Shown here in pieces: positions 52,743 to 61,990 of a stretch of DNA of 64,000 bases. Origin of the DNA: a bacterium (GTDB lineage: Bacteria; Pseudomonadota; Alphaproteobacteria; Acetobacterales; Acetobacteraceae); contig JAMFRO010000016.1 in assembly GCA_026224825.1 (NCBI GenBank), positions 1 through 64,000 on the forward strand, read 5' to 3'. A program made the translations under genes and the position numbers. Position 1 is the first letter of the stretch. Every line of letters starts with the position of its first letter. The notes under the pieces are model-generated. The model had not been told where the DNA came from. It did no database searches and saw only the letters and a program-made list of their open reading frames with translations.

Positions 52743-53708
52743 ATGGATGATTCCGCGCTCCACCCCTGGATGCTGCGCGCCAACTGGCGCGACGATTTTC
52801 GCTCCTACGTCACTGTCGATCTGAACGACTGGCCGGAAAATGAGCCTTTAGCCCCGCTCCCCCCCATCCCGATCCTCGCCTACGGCCCCGCCGCACACAC
52901 CCAGGCCCGCCATGCCGACATCCTCATCGAAGACGCCATCCCCCTCACCACGCTGACAGCGCAAATCGAAAAAGCCCCGCGCGCCGCCGCCACATTGGTG
53001 GAACTCCTGCGCGCCACCGCGCATTTGCCCCCCGAACACGCGCTACCGCTGGAATCCTTCGCCTACGCCATGCTGCAAGCCGGCGCCGAACACGCCGCCT
53101 GGCGCGCCCGCCAAACTTCCATGCCCTCCCTGCCACCGGGGAAACTGCATCTGCAACGCGAGGGCGCCACATTGCACCTCCTGCTCGACCGCCCCGCCGC
53201 CCGCAACAGCATAGACCGCGCCCTACGCGACGAGTTATTCGATGCCTTCTCTCTGGCCAATCTCGACCCCGGCATCGAACAGGTAAAACTGCGCGCGGTT
53301 GGCCGCTGCTTCAGCATGGGCGCCGACCTCGCCGAGTTCGGCACCACCACCGACCCGGCAACCGCCCACGCCATCCGCGCCCGCACTTTGCCGGCCCACC
53401 AGATGGCCCAACGCGCAAACATCTACGACATCCACATCCAGGGCGGCTGCGTGGGCTCAGGCCTGGAACTCGCAGCCTTCGCCGGCCGGCTCACAGCCTC
53501 GCCAAATGCCTGGTTCCAACTCCCGGAAACCAGCATGGGCATCCTCCCCGGCTTCGGCGGCTGTGTGTCCATCCCCCGCCGCATCGGCCGCCAGCGCGCG
53601 GCTGCGCTGATGCTTTCGGGCAAACGCATCAACGCCAAACAAGCCCTAGCCTGGGGCCTGGTCGACGCGATCATAAACGAGCCGCCCGCCGGTAGTGTCT
53701 CAGCTTGA
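52743..53708 (+). CDS. Enoyl-CoA hydratase/isomerase-like protein with N-terminal extension and short C-terminus
   Basis: A 321-aa protein. Residues about 1-130 are an extension of no recognised family; the crotonase core follows (LHLQREGATLHLLLDRPAARNSID, AVGRCFSMGADLAEFG, IHIQGGCVGSGLELAAFAG, LPETSMGILPGFGG). It ends soon after ALAWGLVDAIINEPP, so the usual C-terminal helical part is missing. The end may have been cut by a rearrangement, because the DNA after 53690 differs in character. Start at 52743, or ATG 52719. Confidence 0.78.
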   Translation: MDDSALHPWMLRANWRDDFRSYVTVDLNDWPENEPLAPLPPIPILAYGPAAHTQARHADILIEDAIPLTTLTAQIEKAPRAAATLVELLRATAHLPPEHALPLESFAYAMLQAGAEHAAWRARQTSMPSLPPGKLHLQREGATLHLLLDRPAARNSIDRALRDELFDAFSLANLDPGIEQVKLRAVGRCFSMGADLAEFGTTTDPATAHAIRARTLPAHQMAQRANIYDIHIQGGCVGSGLELAAFAGRLTASPNAWFQLPETSMGILPGFGGCVSIPRRIGRQRAAALMLSGKRINAKQALAWGLVDAIINEPPAGSVSA

Positions 53709-53767
53709 ATGTCCGAAGCAGACACGCACTTGCCGGTCTCGAAGGTTACAGAGGGTGAAAACCAGAC

Positions 53768-54565
53768 TTAACCATAACGGCCCCGCGCCTGGAGCAGGAG
53801 CAAAGCGCCCGACCATAGGATGGAAACCGCCAAAGCGAGACCAAGGGCCGCCGCAACGCCCCAGGGTTTGATGGCAAGATGCATCGCGAGCATGAGGACG
53901 CCGAACCCCAGCATTGGCGGGAGGGCGTTTAACGCCAGACGCCCGGCCGCCGGGCCACCGAGCCGTGGCCGCAGAATGATAATCAGGCTTATCAGGCTGA
54001 TGGGAAACATGGCGGCTATCCCTGTCGCGGCGGGGCCGAGGGCCGCGCTGACAGTGACCACCATCGAAACGAAAGCGGCAACCGCGGCAGCGCGTAGGGG
54101 CAGGTCGAACCACCGGCGCCGTGCCGGCTGTGCCGGTTCGGTCCCGGCGGCCTCATCCTTGTTGATGAAGATGAGGCCGGGACCGTAGACGGCCAGATTC
54201 AACGCGACAACCTCAACCGGGGTCCAGACGACTCGCTGCATCATCAAACTCACCGCCAGCCAGACGGCGACCGCGGCACCCAGGCTTCGCCATGCCGGCA
54301 TGCGCCTGGCCAGTATGCCGTATGTTATGAGAAACAGCCCCGTCGCGGCATTTGCCGCAGCGCTGTTGAGCGCACTGGTGGCAACGAAATCCGGCCCGTG
54401 CTGCATGGCCAGGAACACATAGGCGGGCCCCGTCGCGGCAGGCAAACAGGCAATGATAGCGCCCCAGACCGGACCAAGGGCCTCGGCGGCTACGGAAGCG
54501 GAGACGACAACCAGCGCGGTTGCCAAGACTTTGGCAATAAAGGGGAACCACAGCATGGCTGTCAT
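53768..54565 (-). CDS. Multi-pass membrane protein of unknown function
   Basis: A 265-aa protein (276 if started at 54598) with about eight membrane helices, for example FIAKVLATALVVVSASVAA, SLGAAVAVWLAVSLMMQRVV and ISLISLIIIL. The repeated pattern of small residues and a central basic loop (PARRRWFDLP) resemble transporters with an internal duplication, but I cannot name a family. Flanking gaps are gene-poor and differ from the dense operons around it, which fits a later insertion. Confidence 0.7.
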   Translation of the reverse strand: MTAMLWFPFIAKVLATALVVVSASVAAEALGPVWGAIIACLPAATGPAYVFLAMQHGPDFVATSALNSAAANAATGLFLITYGILARRMPAWRSLGAAVAVWLAVSLMMQRVVWTPVEVVALNLAVYGPGLIFINKDEAAGTEPAQPARRRWFDLPLRAAAVAAFVSMVVTVSAALGPAATGIAAMFPISLISLIIILRPRLGGPAAGRLALNALPPMLGFGVLMLAMHLAIKPWGVAAALGLALAVSILWSGALLLLQARGRYG

Positions 54566-54825
54566 CTGGTACGATCTTTCGCCTGCAGGGTTGAGCATCC
54601 GTACCGCCCTTCGACAGGACTCGCTGGCCGGATGAGGCCGCGGCGCGTGCCTGCACGCCTCGCCTGACGAGCATAGAAATGGCCCCTTGGTTGCCTGTCA
54701 AGGCAGCAGCGTTTCTCTGCCGAAGTTTGTAAAAGGGTTACGCCCTACCCGAGCACGAACGCCTGCTGCTCCACGCGTGACACGCCGAAGCAGTCACTCC
54801 CTTCCGGCCACGTTCCGGAATCCAA

Positions 54826-56178
54826 CTAAGACACCACGCGCCCGCCAATAAGCGTGGCCCTGACGAGATCGGCGGATAAAATCTCCCGCGCCTCCCGCCA
54901 CGGCCGCGCCAACAGGCATAAATCCGCCTTCACCCCTGGCTCTATGCGGCGTGTGCAGCCAAGATCAACCGGATCGGCCAGGAACAAATCCAGCGCCTCC
55001 TCCGGCGTCAGCGCTTCCGCCGCTCCCAAAATCTGTCCATGGCGGGTGCGGCGCGAAACCGCCGCCGCCATCGCAGCCCAGGGATCGGCTGCACCAAAGG
55101 GCGTATCGCTCCCCCCTGCCATCGTCACGCCAGCCTCTTTGAATGCCCGCAGCCGGTACAGATGCGGCCAGTCTTCCAGCGGGATATCCGCCAGATATTC
55201 ATCCCCCCGCTCCGCCACGAAATTCGGCTGCACCACCACCGCCAGCCCCAGAGCAGAAATCTCCCGCAACTGCTCATCCGGCGTCACCGAGGCATGCTCA
55301 ATCCGGTCGCCCGGCATCACCCCCGCCTCGCGCAAGGCCGCCAGGGTAAACACCAACTCGGTCAGCGTGACACAATGCACCGCCACCACGCGCCCCTGCC
55401 CATGCGCCGCGCGTATCAGCCCCACCACCTCGTCAAAATCCGGCAGCAGCGCCTCATGCAGATGGATTTTCACCGGCCCGGTGGTTTTCAGCCCCAATTG
55501 CCCCGCCAGCACCACGCGCTGCGGCAACGCCCCGCTGGCATGCTCGCGTGCAAACCAGGCCGCTACCGCATCATCATTGCCTGGGCTCATCTCGGTCACC
55601 CCGGTCACGCCGAACCGGGCAAATGCGGTGCCCACGGCCGCAAAGGAGGGTGGTATCCCGCCCAATGCCCGGCGCAAAAAACCGTCATCATCGAACAGCC
55701 GCCCGGTCTGGCGGTCCAGCCCCTCCGGCAACTCCAGGCCTGTGGCAAATAACCGCTCCAAAGCCACGGCGTTCAGCACCCACATCCGCCCGGTGCGATG
55801 CTGCACCCGCACCGGCCGGTCTGGTGCCACGGCATCCAGCCAGTCCCGGTCGATCAGCCGCCCGGTCACGGACTCATGGTAGCCGATGCCGCGCAGCCAG
55901 CCATCGCCAGCCACGCCCAACGCAGCGGCCAGCCCGGCCTCGTCCACCACCTCCGGCGGCCCGCATTTTACGGAGTCCATCGCCGCGGCCGTCGCCGCCA
56001 CATGCACATGGTGATCATGCAGCCCCGGCAGCAGCAGCCCGCCTTTGGCCTCGATCACCTGCTCGCCATCGCCTTGTGCCAAAAAACCAATATCCGCAAC
56101 CAGGTTCCCCCGGATGCGGATATCGGCAATCTCACCATGCAGCAGTTCAGCGCGGCGAATCAGCACCCCGCCCGCCAT
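54826..56178 (-). CDS. Amidohydrolase family 3 (YtcJ-like) metal-dependent hydrolase
   Basis: A 450-aa amidohydrolase. The N-terminal beta-sandwich and metal motif LLLPGLHDHHVHVAA are followed by VVAVHCVTLTELVFT, DRIEHASVTPDEQL, VVVQPNFVAERGDEYL, GVTMAGGSDTPFGAADPW (the metal Asp) and a C-terminal LCLLARPW. Family members hydrolyse amides or cyclic imides; substrate unknown. The ATG at 56178 is 6 bp from the ligase stop, so the two are co-transcribed. The 260 bp downstream (54566-54825) shows nothing that I recognise. Confidence 0.88.
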   Translation of the reverse strand: MAGGVLIRRAELLHGEIADIRIRGNLVADIGFLAQGDGEQVIEAKGGLLLPGLHDHHVHVAATAAAMDSVKCGPPEVVDEAGLAAALGVAGDGWLRGIGYHESVTGRLIDRDWLDAVAPDRPVRVQHRTGRMWVLNAVALERLFATGLELPEGLDRQTGRLFDDDGFLRRALGGIPPSFAAVGTAFARFGVTGVTEMSPGNDDAVAAWFAREHASGALPQRVVLAGQLGLKTTGPVKIHLHEALLPDFDEVVGLIRAAHGQGRVVAVHCVTLTELVFTLAALREAGVMPGDRIEHASVTPDEQLREISALGLAVVVQPNFVAERGDEYLADIPLEDWPHLYRLRAFKEAGVTMAGGSDTPFGAADPWAAMAAAVSRRTRHGQILGAAEALTPEEALDLFLADPVDLGCTRRIEPGVKADLCLLARPWREAREILSADLVRATLIGGRVVS

Positions 56179-56184
56179 TCGTTA

Positions 56185-57675
56185 TCAGCTCGCCAGCAGC
56201 CGCCGTACCTCGCGGCGCAGCAGCTTGCCCATCTCATTATAGGGCAGCGCCTCCACCACCAGAATCCGCTCCGGCACGCGCGAGGAGCGCAAGCGGTCGC
56301 GGATCAGCGTCTTGATCTCCGCCTCGCCCGGATGCGCGCCCTTCAGCGCGATGACGATGGCCACGGCCTCGCCCCATTCGGCCGAAGGTATGCCCACCGC
56401 CGCCGCATCGGCGATGCAGGGGTGGGTCAGCAGCACATCCTCGATCTCGCCGGGGGAGATATTCTCGCCCCCGCGCACGATCACATCATCCGCCCGGCCG
56501 GAGAGGAACAGATAGCCCTCTTCATCCAGGTACCCGGCATCGCGCGTCGGGAACCAGCCGCCCGCGATCAGCGCGCTACGCTCGCGATACTCGCCGGACA
56601 CCTGATCGCCACGCACATAGATCTCGCCAGCCTCACCGGCGGGCAGAACCTTGCCATCCTCGTCGCGGATTTCCAGCTCGATGGTCGGCAACGGCTTGCC
56701 GACAGACCCCAGACGCGCCCTCACCACCGGGTCATCCGATTTATGCGCGGCGCGATGCTCATCCGGCCCCAGCAAAGCCACCGTCGAGCTGGTCTCGGTC
56801 AGACCATAGGCATTGGTGAAATTCGTCTCGGGGAACAGATCCAGCGCGCGCAGCAGCAGCTCCACCGGCATGCGGCCGCCACCGTAAGCAATCGCCTTCA
56901 GATGCGAGAAATCAGGCGCATCGCTGCCATCACCCAGCGCCTCGACAATGCGCGACAGCATGGTCGGCACCACGAAGGCATTGGTCGCTTTTTCGCGCGC
57001 CGCCAGATCGATCCACACCGCCGGATCGAACGCCGGGAGCAGAATGATGCGGCGCAGCGCGTAGATGGAGCTGAGCAGGGCCGCGATGCCGGCGATATGA
57101 TAGGGCGGTACGCTGACAAGTGCGGCCTCTTCCGGCTCGGCCGCGCCAAATTCCACCGTGCCGAGAATATAGGACACGAGGTTGGAATGGCGCAGGATCG
57201 CCGCCTTGGGCGCCGCCGTGGTGCCAGAGGTAAAGAGCTGGACCGCGATACCCTCGTCCTCACCCGCCTCGCGTTCCGGCTGGGCCTCTTTTTCCGCCAG
57301 CGCCACAAAATCCGCGCGGCTGTAAATTTTATGCGTGGCGTCCGGCGCCAGGCGCTGCACCCGCTCCACATCGCCTATGATCAAGGCCGGCTCGATGCGC
57401 GCCAGCAGCCCGGCCAGGTCCGCATCCGCCAGCCGGTAGTTCAGCGGGCAATAGGGCACGCCGAACAACGCGGCACCTATCAGCGCGATGGGTGCGGCCT
57501 CGCTGCCGGTGTCGAGCAGTGCCACATGGGTGCACTCGCTCCTGGAGATCACCGCCGCGGCACCGGTCGCCGCCGCCCATAATTCGGCATAAGTCCAGTT
57601 GCGGCCGTCGCAGGTCAGCCCAACGCGGTCAGGCTCGGCGTCGGCGGCCATTTTCAGAAGGAGCGAAATATCCAC
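56185..57675 (-). CDS. AMP-forming acyl-CoA synthetase
   Basis: A 496-aa ANL-superfamily ligase: P-loop QLFTSGTTAAPKAAILRH (Gly replaced by Ala-Ala), adenylate motif NAYGLTETSSTVALLG, SGRADDVIVRGGENISPGEI hinge region, and the catalytic lysine in LPYNEMGKLLRREV. It activates an unknown carboxylate. It clusters with a small CGG-motif protein, a family III CoA-transferase and an amidohydrolase on the minus strand. ATG at 57675. Confidence 0.9.
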   Translation of the reverse strand: MDISLLLKMAADAEPDRVGLTCDGRNWTYAELWAAATGAAAVISRSECTHVALLDTGSEAAPIALIGAALFGVPYCPLNYRLADADLAGLLARIEPALIIGDVERVQRLAPDATHKIYSRADFVALAEKEAQPEREAGEDEGIAVQLFTSGTTAAPKAAILRHSNLVSYILGTVEFGAAEPEEAALVSVPPYHIAGIAALLSSIYALRRIILLPAFDPAVWIDLAAREKATNAFVVPTMLSRIVEALGDGSDAPDFSHLKAIAYGGGRMPVELLLRALDLFPETNFTNAYGLTETSSTVALLGPDEHRAAHKSDDPVVRARLGSVGKPLPTIELEIRDEDGKVLPAGEAGEIYVRGDQVSGEYRERSALIAGGWFPTRDAGYLDEEGYLFLSGRADDVIVRGGENISPGEIEDVLLTHPCIADAAAVGIPSAEWGEAVAIVIALKGAHPGEAEIKTLIRDRLRSSRVPERILVVEALPYNEMGKLLRREVRRLLAS

Positions 57676-57687
57676 GGGGCTAAAACC

Positions 57688-57981
57688 TCAATCAGATGAA
57701 GGCAGCGGTTTGGCGTCCTTGAGCTGCAAGGCCACGCCGTCCAGCGACAGCGAGCCCGCACCCGGCTTGATGACCAGCACTTCGACCGTGCCGGCGGCAT
57801 CGGTATAGCGTTTGCCCATTTTGGTGGTCTCGGCAAAAGCAGGGTCGATCGGCCCGCGCTCGCCCGTGCGCTCGGCCACCATCGGCGCGCCGCCGCAGGC
57901 AAGCACACCGGCCGCCGGCGCCTTCACCAGCAGCACTTCGGTGTCATCCACCGCACTCTTCAGTTTTGATCCGGCTTTCAA
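57688..57981 (-). CDS. Small conserved-looking protein of catabolic CoA-ligase clusters
   Basis: A 97-aa protein from TTG 57981, which follows GGAGAGACT. Two short repeats of similar shape (TEVLLVKAPAAGVLACGGAP and VEVLVIKPGAGSLSLDGVAL) give a beta-rich, possibly duplicated fold; a single Cys lies in ACGGAPM. It lies between the CoA-transferase gene and the CoA-ligase gene, 25 and 12 bp apart, so it is almost certainly co-expressed with them. Similar small CGG-motif proteins accompany CoA ligases in actinobacterial catabolic operons (recollection, unchecked). Function unknown. Confidence 0.72.
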   Translation of the reverse strand: MKAGSKLKSAVDDTEVLLVKAPAAGVLACGGAPMVAERTGERGPIDPAFAETTKMGKRYTDAAGTVEVLVIKPGAGSLSLDGVALQLKDAKPLPSSD

Positions 57982-58006
57982 AGTCTCTCTCCGTATACAG
58001 CGGCTA

Positions 58007-59233
58007 TCAAGCAATTGCGCCCGACGCCTTAAGCGCTTCAATCTTATCCCATTCCAGCCCAAGTTCCAGCAGGAAAGTCTCGGTATGCTCGGAAGCCTGC
58101 GGGGCGCGGGTTGTCACCACCGCCTCGTGGTTGAACTGGATCGGGTTGCGCACGATCTTCATCGGCGGGCCGCCGTCCACAACCTCAACCTCGACGATCA
58201 TGTCATTGGCCAGCGCCTGCGGGTCGTTGGCGAGATCGAGTATGCTCTGCGCCGGTGCCCATTGGCCCTTGTACGTGCGCAGATGCTCGCGCCAGTAGGC
58301 GAACGGCTTGGAGCCGAATTCCTCGACGAGGATCCCGGCGGCCGCCGGCCAATTGGCCATAAGCTGGCGCGCATCTGAAAAGCGCGGGTCGTCGGCCAGC
58401 TCGGGCCGGCCGAGATGGTTGAAGAAGTCGCGGATATAAGGGCCTGGGGTGAGCGTACACATGTTGATCACGCCGCCATCGGCACAGGTGTAATTGCCCA
58501 TGAACGGGTTGCCCGGCGAGGCGCCGGACTTGGGCATGCGCGCGCGCGGCGTCTCGCCGGATTCAATCGCCTGGATAATGCTCATGCCGCAGGCCCACCA
58601 GGCCGTGCTCATCAGTGAATTATCGAGCTCAACCGCTTCGCCGGTGCGCTCGCGGTGGAAAAGGGCGGCCGAGATGGCGCCGGCGGTGAACATCGCGCCA
58701 ATGGAATCGCCGAAGGCCGGCCCGACCTGGCCGAGTATGCCCGGAATTTCCGGCGGGGTCAGCGCATGGGCAATGCCGCTGCGGGTCCAGAACGCGGTGC
58801 CGTCAAAACCGCCGACTTCGCGTTCGTCGCCCTTGTCGCCATAGGCCGAGCCACGGGCGTAGATGATGTTCGGGTTGGCGGCACGGATATGCTCGATGTC
58901 GATCTTCAGTTTCTGGCGCGCGGCCGGCAGATAGTTGGTGAGGAACACATCCGCCGTCTTGGCGATCTCATAGATCACCTCCTGGCCTTCCTTGGTGGAA
59001 ACATCCACGCCGACCGAGCGCTTGCCGCGGTTGGGGTGTTCCATCATGCCGTTGCGCAAGGGGTTGATCTGCTGGCCGCCCAGGTTGATGAAGCCGCGCT
59101 GCGTATCGCCGCGCACCGGATGTTCGATCTTGATGACATCGGCGCCCCAATCGGCCAGGATCCCGCCCGCCGCCGGCACAAAGGTGAACTGTGCCACCTC
59201 AAGTACCCGAATACCCTTCATAACCTGTGTCAT
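58007..59233 (-). CDS. CaiB/BaiF (family III) CoA-transferase
   Basis: A 408-aa CoA-transferase. Start [37 protein letters not shown], then [34 protein letters not shown], and [20 protein letters not shown]. At the usual catalytic-aspartate region it reads [16 protein letters not shown], so the aspartate may be shifted or replaced; activity should be tested, not assumed. It would transfer CoA between carboxylates of the pathway. ATG at 59233 (or 59221). It begins the operon running to 54826. Confidence 0.88.
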   Translation of the reverse strand: MTQVMKGIRVLEVAQFTFVPAAGGILADWGADVIKIEHPVRGDTQRGFINLGGQQINPLRNGMMEHPNRGKRSVGVDVSTKEGQEVIYEIAKTADVFLTNYLPAARQKLKIDIEHIRAANPNIIYARGSAYGDKGDEREVGGFDGTAFWTRSGIAHALTPPEIPGILGQVGPAFGDSIGAMFTAGAISAALFHRERTGEAVELDNSLMSTAWWACGMSIIQAIESGETPRARMPKSGASPGNPFMGNYTCADGGVINMCTLTPGPYIRDFFNHLGRPELADDPRFSDARQLMANWPAAAGILVEEFGSKPFAYWREHLRTYKGQWAPAQSILDLANDPQALANDMIVEVEVVDGGPPMKIVRNPIQFNHEAVVTTRAPQASEHTETFLLELGLEWDKIEALKASGAIA

Positions 59234-59425
59234 CGCAAACCCGCCCCTACCTGAACCTTGAACAATTTTCCGCCGTTGCAGCGGTTAGCACCACCAAAAT
59301 ATAAGGCAAGCCCAAAACCGGTATAGCGTCGTTTCCGTCCGGCGGGGTAGTCATCGCGGCCGCGATAAACCTTAACCCGCCAGCCGCCCGGCCTGCCCCA
59401 AAACGCTCGGTCTGCCCCAAAAAGC

Positions 59426-59449
59426 AAAGGGGGGCCGGAGCCCCCCTTT
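59426..59449. terminator. Intrinsic terminator downstream of the RND transporter gene
   Basis: Stem AAAGGGGGGC/GCCCCCCTTT with loop CGGA, directly after the transporter stop at 59463 (minus strand), with further T residues on that strand. The 190-bp gap to the CoA-transferase start contains no other feature that I can support. Confidence 0.85.
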
Positions 59450-59462
59450 CTTCACTCCAATC

Positions 59463-61856
59463 TCACTCCGCCGCTTCCGGCGGCTTCACGAATAATCTGG
59501 CCGGCAGCAGGAAGCAGGCCAGTGCGGGCAGCAGGATCATCGCCCCCAGCATGTTCCACAGGAACATGAAGGTGAGCAGCAGCCCCATATCCGCCTGGAA
59601 TTTGATCGGCGCGAAAATCCAGGTGCTGACACCCAGCGCCAGCGTAAAGCCGGTGAGCAGCACCACCTTGCCGGTGGACATCAGCGTCTCATAATACGCC
59701 TGCGACAGCGGCAGCCCGGCGCGCAGGAAGCGCAGCAGAATGCTCAGCACATAGAGCGCATAATCCACGCCGATACCGACACCAAGCGCCGAGACCGGCA
59801 AGGTCGCGACCTTGATGCCGATATGCAGCCACACCATCAGCGCCTGCGCCAAAATCGAGGTGATGATGAGCGGGATGACGGCACAGAACACGGCGCGCCA
59901 GGAGCGGAAGGCGATGAAGCAGAAGATGATGACCACCACATAGATCAGCAGCAACATGATGATATTGGCCTGCGCCACCACGATATTGGTCGCGGCCTCG
60001 ATACCGGCCGAGCCGCCCAGCAGCGACATCTTGAAGCCGGGCCCCTGATTGAGCGGGTCATTGATGAATTTCTGCGCGACATCCACCACGGCGGTCAGCG
60101 TTGCCGCCTTATGGTCGACCAGCGAGACGGTGATCGGGTCGAACGAGCAGTCGAAATTCATCACCGTTTGCGGCATGGCCAACTGGGCCTGATAGATCAG
60201 ATCCGGATCCGGTTCGAGGCCGAACCATTTCGGCGAGCCTTCCGTCAGCCCGGACATTGTGTAGTTCTCAAGCGTCGCCACAGACAAAGCCGATTTCACC
60301 TCGGGCATCTGCCGCAGCTTCCACGTCAGCCGCTCCATGGTGGACAAAGTGGGATAGTCCAGACAGCTACCCTGCGGCGTATCCACCATCACCACCAGCG
60401 TATCGCTGCCGACGGCGAAATGCTGGATGACGAAGGCATTATCCTTGTTATACTGCGAGGTCTGGCGCAATTCCGGCGCACCGGGATCGAGATCGCCGAT
60501 CTGCACATTGCGCCCGACATAATAGCCCACACCGGCAAAGATCAGGCTGCCGACAATGGCCGAAGCCGCCCAGCCGCGATGCGTGAACAGGTCGAGAAAC
60601 GCCCAGACCGCATTGCGCTTGCTGGTATAGTTCACGCCCGTGCGCTGGCTGCGCTCAGCCGCTTTCGGGTTCACGCCGATGTAGCTCAGCGTGATCGGGA
60701 TGAGGATGAGGTTGGTGATGACGAGAAGGGCGACACCGATGGTGGCCACCGTCGCCAGTTGCTGGATCGCGCCGATGCGGATGACCATCAACACCGCGAA
60801 GCTGGTCGCATCGCACACCAGGGCCACAAACCCGGCCAGGAACAGGCGGCGGAAGGTGTAGCGCGCGGCGACAAGCCGATGCGTGCCACGGCCGATATCC
60901 TGCATCACGCCGTTCATCTTCTGCGCGCCATGGCTCATGCCGATGGCGAACACCAGGAACGGCACCAGCACGGAGTAGGGCGTGAGGTCGAGATGCAGCA
61001 GTGCCAGAATGCCCATCTGCCACACCACGGCGGTGAGCGAGGCCGTCACCACCAGTGCGGTGGAGCGGATACAGCGCGTGTACCAGAACAGCATGAGGGT
61101 GGTGATGATGATCGAGACCAGGAAGAAGCCCAGCACCTTGTCGATGCCGTTGATCATATCGCCCACGACCATGGCGAAGCCGATCATGTGCAGCGTCACG
61201 CCCTGGCTGTTGTATTTTACGCGCAGCGCGTTGAGTTGCCCGGCGAGCTGGCCGTAATCGAGCGGCTTGCCCTCCACATCCAGCAGCAGCGGCACGTAGA
61301 TCATGGTGGATTTATAATCGAGCCCGACCAGCGTGCCGAGGATGGAAGCATTCTGGATATGCGTGGCAACCGCCTGAAGGGCTGCCGGCGAACCATCATA
61401 AGTCTGGTCCATCACGCGGTTGCCGGTGATGCCATCGGGCGTCACCAACTGCCAGGTGGTCTGCGGGCTCCACAGCGACTGCTCGAAGGGGCGGTTGACG
61501 CCCGGCAGCAGTTGGACTTCGTTTTGTAGATTCTGCAGCACCTGCAGATAATGCGCATCGAGGATGGTGCCGTTATTGGCCACCACCGCGATCTGCACCG
61601 CATTCGACGAGGTCGAGAGATCGTCATAATGGTCCAGATAATTGACGATATACGGCTGATGCACCGGGATCATCTGCGAAAAATCGGCTGAGAGCCGCAC
61701 CTTGGTCGCCTCAAACCCCAGAAAGAGCGTGGCGATCGCACAGACGATCATGATGATCGGACGATTATTGAACAGGATGCGCTCGACGAGGGAACCAGAC
61801 CCCTTATCGAAATCATTCAGGTCAGCGATGACAGGAGCGGTACTCGGCTTATCCAA
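59463..61856 (-). CDS. RND/MMPL-family transporter (hydrophobic substrate exporter/importer)
   Basis: An inner-membrane protein of about 797 aa with two repeats of one plus five transmembrane helices and two large extracytoplasmic loops, as in MMPL/HpnN-like RND proteins. Examples: IGMSHGAQKMNGVMQDIGRG with the usual polar transmembrane region, and LGVGIGVDYALYVLSILLRF in the second half. Start uncertain: TTG 61856 or TTG 61865 after AGAGGAAA; there is no ATG. The YCF48-like gene lies directly upstream. These match the recurrent DUF1302/DUF1329/RND/YCF48 gene set, whose other half is at 40978-44038. Confidence 0.88.
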   Translation of the reverse strand: MDKPSTAPVIADLNDFDKGSGSLVERILFNNRPIIMIVCAIATLFLGFEATKVRLSADFSQMIPVHQPYIVNYLDHYDDLSTSSNAVQIAVVANNGTILDAHYLQVLQNLQNEVQLLPGVNRPFEQSLWSPQTTWQLVTPDGITGNRVMDQTYDGSPAALQAVATHIQNASILGTLVGLDYKSTMIYVPLLLDVEGKPLDYGQLAGQLNALRVKYNSQGVTLHMIGFAMVVGDMINGIDKVLGFFLVSIIITTLMLFWYTRCIRSTALVVTASLTAVVWQMGILALLHLDLTPYSVLVPFLVFAIGMSHGAQKMNGVMQDIGRGTHRLVAARYTFRRLFLAGFVALVCDATSFAVLMVIRIGAIQQLATVATIGVALLVITNLILIPITLSYIGVNPKAAERSQRTGVNYTSKRNAVWAFLDLFTHRGWAASAIVGSLIFAGVGYYVGRNVQIGDLDPGAPELRQTSQYNKDNAFVIQHFAVGSDTLVVMVDTPQGSCLDYPTLSTMERLTWKLRQMPEVKSALSVATLENYTMSGLTEGSPKWFGLEPDPDLIYQAQLAMPQTVMNFDCSFDPITVSLVDHKAATLTAVVDVAQKFINDPLNQGPGFKMSLLGGSAGIEAATNIVVAQANIIMLLLIYVVVIIFCFIAFRSWRAVFCAVIPLIITSILAQALMVWLHIGIKVATLPVSALGVGIGVDYALYVLSILLRFLRAGLPLSQAYYETLMSTGKVVLLTGFTLALGVSTWIFAPIKFQADMGLLLTFMFLWNMLGAMILLPALACFLLPARLFVKPPEAAE

Positions 61857-61990
61857 CTTAACCAATTTCCTCTGCTTGAACGGACCTCCTGGGCCCGGCC
61901 TTATTAACCTATGCGGCGTTAACCTATGCGGCGGCCGGCGCCATAACGGCGCCGCCCCCACAAAAATCCTCGAAATTAAGCATGCCCAAC

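Noticed and set aside
55798-57582. Long plus-strand open frame opposite the amidohydrolase and CoA ligase genes
   Set aside because: Crosses two real genes on the other strand; low-complexity translation.
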